NCBI RefSeq assembly: GCF_006980705.1
Contig: NZ_SBHO01000001.1
Coordinates: forward strand, 62,001-126,000
Source of the DNA: Tepidiphilus olei
GTDB taxonomy: Bacteria > Pseudomonadota > Gammaproteobacteria > Burkholderiales > Rhodocyclaceae
Length of the DNA: 64,000 nucleotides
Reading direction: 5' to 3'
Part shown: one piece after another, positions 61,838 through 64,000 of the stretch
Position numbering within the stretch: the first letter of the stretch is position 1
How the letters are laid out: every line of letters begins with the position of its first letter
The notes under the pieces: generated by a model
The model's input: only the letters and a program-made list of their open reading frames with translations
What the model was told of the DNA's origin: nothing
The model's database searches: none
Translations under genes and position numbers: made by a program

Positions 61838-63201
61838 GTCGGATGAACGGACGGGAACGAACGCGCGGCTGCGGCTGCCTCACTCCGTGGCGTGTGGCCT
61901 TGGCCCTCGGTTTGGCGGTGGGACTGAGCGTCGGTGCCGGGGGGGCGCGTGCGGCCGATCTGCTCACGCTCTATCGGCAGGCGTTGCTGCAGGATCCCAG
62001 CTACGCGGCCGCGCGGGCGTCGATGATGGCCGGTCAGGAGCAGACGGTTCAGGGTCGGGCGCTGCTTTTGCCGAACGTGGCGCTCGATGCCAACGCTTTG
62101 CACAATCGCCTGGACGTCGGTGAGATCGACAAGAACTATGGCTCGCGCCAATGGACGGTGCGGCTCACTCAGCCGCTTTTTCGTCTGCAGAACTGGGCGG
62201 CAGCCAAGCAAGGGGAGTTGCGCACCAGCTTGAGCGATCTGCAATGGGCCGAGGCACAGCAGGAGGTGGCGTTGCGCTTGGCTCGAGCCTATTTCGACGT
62301 GGTTGCGGCCCAGGAGGCGGTGGATGCGGCAGCCGAGCTGCATCGTGCCTCCAGCGAGCAACTGGCATATGCCAAGAAGAGCTTCGAGGTGGGTACCGTC
62401 ACCATCGTGGATGTACACGAGGCCCAGTCGCGCTTCGATCTGGCCGACGCGCAGCTGATCGCGGCACAGAACCAGTTCGATGTGGCGCAACAGGCCTTGG
62501 CGGCCATCGTGGTGGATCTACCGCAACGGTATGCCCGGCTGAGCCCGGATGCCACATTGTCCGGCCCCGAGCCGGCGCGGATGGAACCGTGGGTGGAGGC
62601 GGCGCAGCAGGACAATTTTCTGGTACAGCAGGCGATGGTGAGCCGCGAGATCGCCCAGCGCGAGGTCCAGCGGCGCCGTGCCGGACACCTTCCCAGTGTG
62701 GATCTGGTGGCGCAGCACGGCAAGTCGCGTGATCTCTCCCGTTTCCCGCCGTTGCACACCGAGACGGCGGAGTCGTCTCAGATCGGGGTACAGGTTACGG
62801 TGCCGCTCTATGCCGGCGGCGCCACCCAATCGCAGGTGCGCGAAGGGGCTGCGTTGCTCACCAGGGCCGATCGGGAGGAGGAGTATGCCAGGCGGCAGGC
62901 GGTGTTGAGTGCCCGGGAAGCTTTTCTCGGCCTGACGAGCGGTTTGGCGCGGGTGCGGGCACTGGAAGCTGCGCTGCAATCGTCTTTGTCGAACCTCGCG
63001 TCCACGCGCTTGGGCTACGAGGTGGGGGTGCGGATCAACGTCGATGTGTTGAATGCCATGGCGCAAGTGGCCGATGCCCGGACGCAGTTGTCGCGTGCGC
63101 GCTACGATACGCTGTTGTGGCAGCTTCGACTGAAGGCGGCGGTAGGCAGGCTCTCGGAGGAGGATCTGGCCGCGGTCAATGCGCTTCTGGTCGAGGAGTG
63201 A
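61834..63201 (+). CDS. TolC-family outer membrane efflux protein
   Basis: 455 residues. Basic N-terminus and signal peptide ending GGARAADLL (cleavage about residue 41, so rather long), then two OEP repeats: LYRQALLQDPSYAAARASMMA, YGSRQWTVRLTQPLF, LRLARAYFDVVAAQEAVDAA and the second repeat with VTVPLYAGGATQSQVREG. It forms the outer membrane tunnel for the RND pump encoded upstream. Its 3' end overlaps the convergent waaA by 26 bases. Confidence 0.92.
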   Translation: MSRMNGRERTRGCGCLTPWRVALALGLAVGLSVGAGGARAADLLTLYRQALLQDPSYAAARASMMAGQEQTVQGRALLLPNVALDANALHNRLDVGEIDKNYGSRQWTVRLTQPLFRLQNWAAAKQGELRTSLSDLQWAEAQQEVALRLARAYFDVVAAQEAVDAAAELHRASSEQLAYAKKSFEVGTVTIVDVHEAQSRFDLADAQLIAAQNQFDVAQQALAAIVVDLPQRYARLSPDATLSGPEPARMEPWVEAAQQDNFLVQQAMVSREIAQREVQRRRAGHLPSVDLVAQHGKSRDLSRFPPLHTETAESSQIGVQVTVPLYAGGATQSQVREGAALLTRADREEEYARRQAVLSAREAFLGLTSGLARVRALEAALQSSLSNLASTRLGYEVGVRINVDVLNAMAQVADARTQLSRARYDTLLWQLRLKAAVGRLSEEDLAAVNALLVEE

Positions 63202-64000
63202 CGGGCCCTCCGGCATCTCGTCGCGTGCGATTCCGTTCGCGCTCGAGCCAGGGGGTGAGCAGCTCGAGCGTGCGTTCGGTGGCGCCGCGATGCGCGGCAA
63301 GGAAAATGGCACCGTTGGCGATCACCGCGGCGCGCTCGTCGGGCTGTTCGATCCATCGCTGCGCGAGTTCGATCGCTTCCTGGGGGTTGCGTACCTGGGC
63401 GATGGCCTGAGCCGCCACGCCCTGGGCGACCACGTCGGCAAAATTCTCCGTGTGGGGGCCGACGATGGGCGGCGTGCCGGCGGCGAGCGCCTCCAGGGGA
63501 TTCTGCCCGCCGTAGCGCTCCCAGCTGCCGCCGATGATGGCCACGTCGGCAAGCGCGTAATAGGCATAGAGTTCGCCCATGCTGTCGCCGAGCCAGACGT
63601 CGTCTTCGGGATGGGGCAAGGAGACGCTGCGGCGGCGATGGCGCAAACCATGGCGTTCGACGAGACGGGCGACTTCGTCGAACCGCTCGGGGTGCCGTGG
63701 CACGATCACCAGGAGCGGTGGCTCGTGGAAAAGGAAATCTTCCCGTTCGGCCCATTCCTGCCGTAACCCTTCCCAGGCGCGCAGGAAACGGGCTTCCTCG
63801 CCTTCGCGGCTACTGGCGAGCACGACGACGGGGCGGGGGCCGATGGCCTCGCGCCACGTCTGCGCCAGCGCGATCGCCGCCGGTTCGGGGCTCCAATCGA
63901 ATTTGAGGTTGCCCGTGACGGCGATGCGGGAGAGGCCGAGCGCGCGCAAACGCTGCGCATCGGCCGCACTCTGCGCCCCGACCTGCACGAAGGCGTCCCA
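63176..64000 (-). CDS. waaA: WaaA, 3-deoxy-D-manno-octulosonic acid transferase (C-terminal part)
   Basis: The last 274 codons of a GT-B glycosyltransferase that runs off the right edge. VQVGAQ-type context is followed by VTGNLKFDWSPEP, VVLASSREGEEARFL, VIVPRHPERF, DSMGELYAYYALADVAIIGGSW, GQNPLEALAAGTPPIVGPHTENF. It transfers Kdo from CMP-Kdo to lipid A. The frame continues upstream with WDAF before the internal Met, so the start is outside. Convergent with tolC, with a 26-bp 3' overlap. Confidence 0.93.
   Translation of the reverse strand, partial: WDAFVQVGAQSAADAQRLRALGLSRIAVTGNLKFDWSPEPAAIALAQTWREAIGPRPVVVLASSREGEEARFLRAWEGLRQEWAEREDFLFHEPPLLVIVPRHPERFDEVARLVERHGLRHRRRSVSLPHPEDDVWLGDSMGELYAYYALADVAIIGGSWERYGGQNPLEALAAGTPPIVGPHTENFADVVAQGVAAQAIAQVRNPQEAIELAQRWIEQPDERAAVIANGAIFLAAHRGATERTLELLTPWLERERNRTRRDAGGPVTPRPEAH

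Noticed and set aside
1-64000. CRISPR arrays, rRNA, tRNA, phage genes or defence systems
   Set aside because: No regularly spaced repeats, RNA gene signatures, integrases or known defence proteins were recognised on reading both strands; the only mobile DNA seen is the IS5 relic and the MITE.

Overview
The window is 64 kb of chromosome from a high-GC Gram-negative bacterium, most likely a betaproteobacterium. Evidence for this: lipopolysaccharide genes (waaA, gmhB, lplT), a trimeric-porin-type outer membrane protein, the ubiquinone genes ubiTUV, and gene orders common in betaproteobacteria (tsaB-rimI-udg4, yciB-bolA-ppiC, glyQ-glyS-gmhB-plsC, pcm-tolC beside waaA). The heavy chaperone/protease load would suit a thermophilic or heat-exposed lineage such as Hydrogenophilales, but that is inference. 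Coding density is very high, many genes are joined by ATGA or GTGA stop-start overlaps, and no rRNA, tRNA or CRISPR array was seen.

0-8 kb: the start of alr (cut by the left edge), a di-haem cytochrome c peroxidase, and the O2-independent ubiquinone hydroxylation operon ubiUVT behind a very good FNR-type class II promoter. Then come a sodium/solute symporter, a purine permease and, divergently, a membrane-anchored nonspecific nuclease. A 143-bp MITE-like element lies between the nuclease and an MBL-fold hydrolase.

8-17 kb: a proteostasis block. On the minus strand are three Hsp20 genes behind a sigma32-like promoter, then an HtrA-type protease and a fused SpmA/SpmB membrane protein. On the plus strand are cbpA, cbpM, a second-class ftsH and a cytosolic-looking BtuF-like metal/corrin binding protein.

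17-24 kb: a porin, then an iron(II) uptake operon with two feoA genes, feoB and feoC, behind a promoter with a Fur-like site. Then radC and, divergently, coaBC-dut-NUDIX. 24-31 kb: glyQS, gmhB, plsC, a TetR regulator, an enoyl-CoA hydratase and a TatD DNase. 31-36 kb: a TetR repressor divergent from etfBA, with an operator palindrome between them, then a CbiM-like membrane protein and an acyl-CoA dehydrogenase; together these look like a beta-oxidation electron-transfer unit.

36-48 kb: AsmA, PpiC, BolA, YciB, an EnvZ/OmpR pair, tsaB-rimI-udg4, a ferric-reductase-like flavocytochrome, LplT, a beta-hydroxyacid dehydrogenase and a second GmhB. 48.5-49.5 kb holds a decayed, internally deleted IS5-type element with CTAG target duplications, next to the stump of an outer membrane protein gene and an AT-rich patch.

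49.7-54.5 kb: a type IV pilin, a receiver-Fis response regulator lacking a sigma54 AAA+ domain, an MTA-salvage pair (mtnA plus a class II aldolase), a small membrane protein and a PilS-like sensor kinase. 54.5-64 kb: trpGDC, an RND efflux pump with adaptor, a Pcm-like methyltransferase, TolC, and convergently waaA, which is cut by the right edge.
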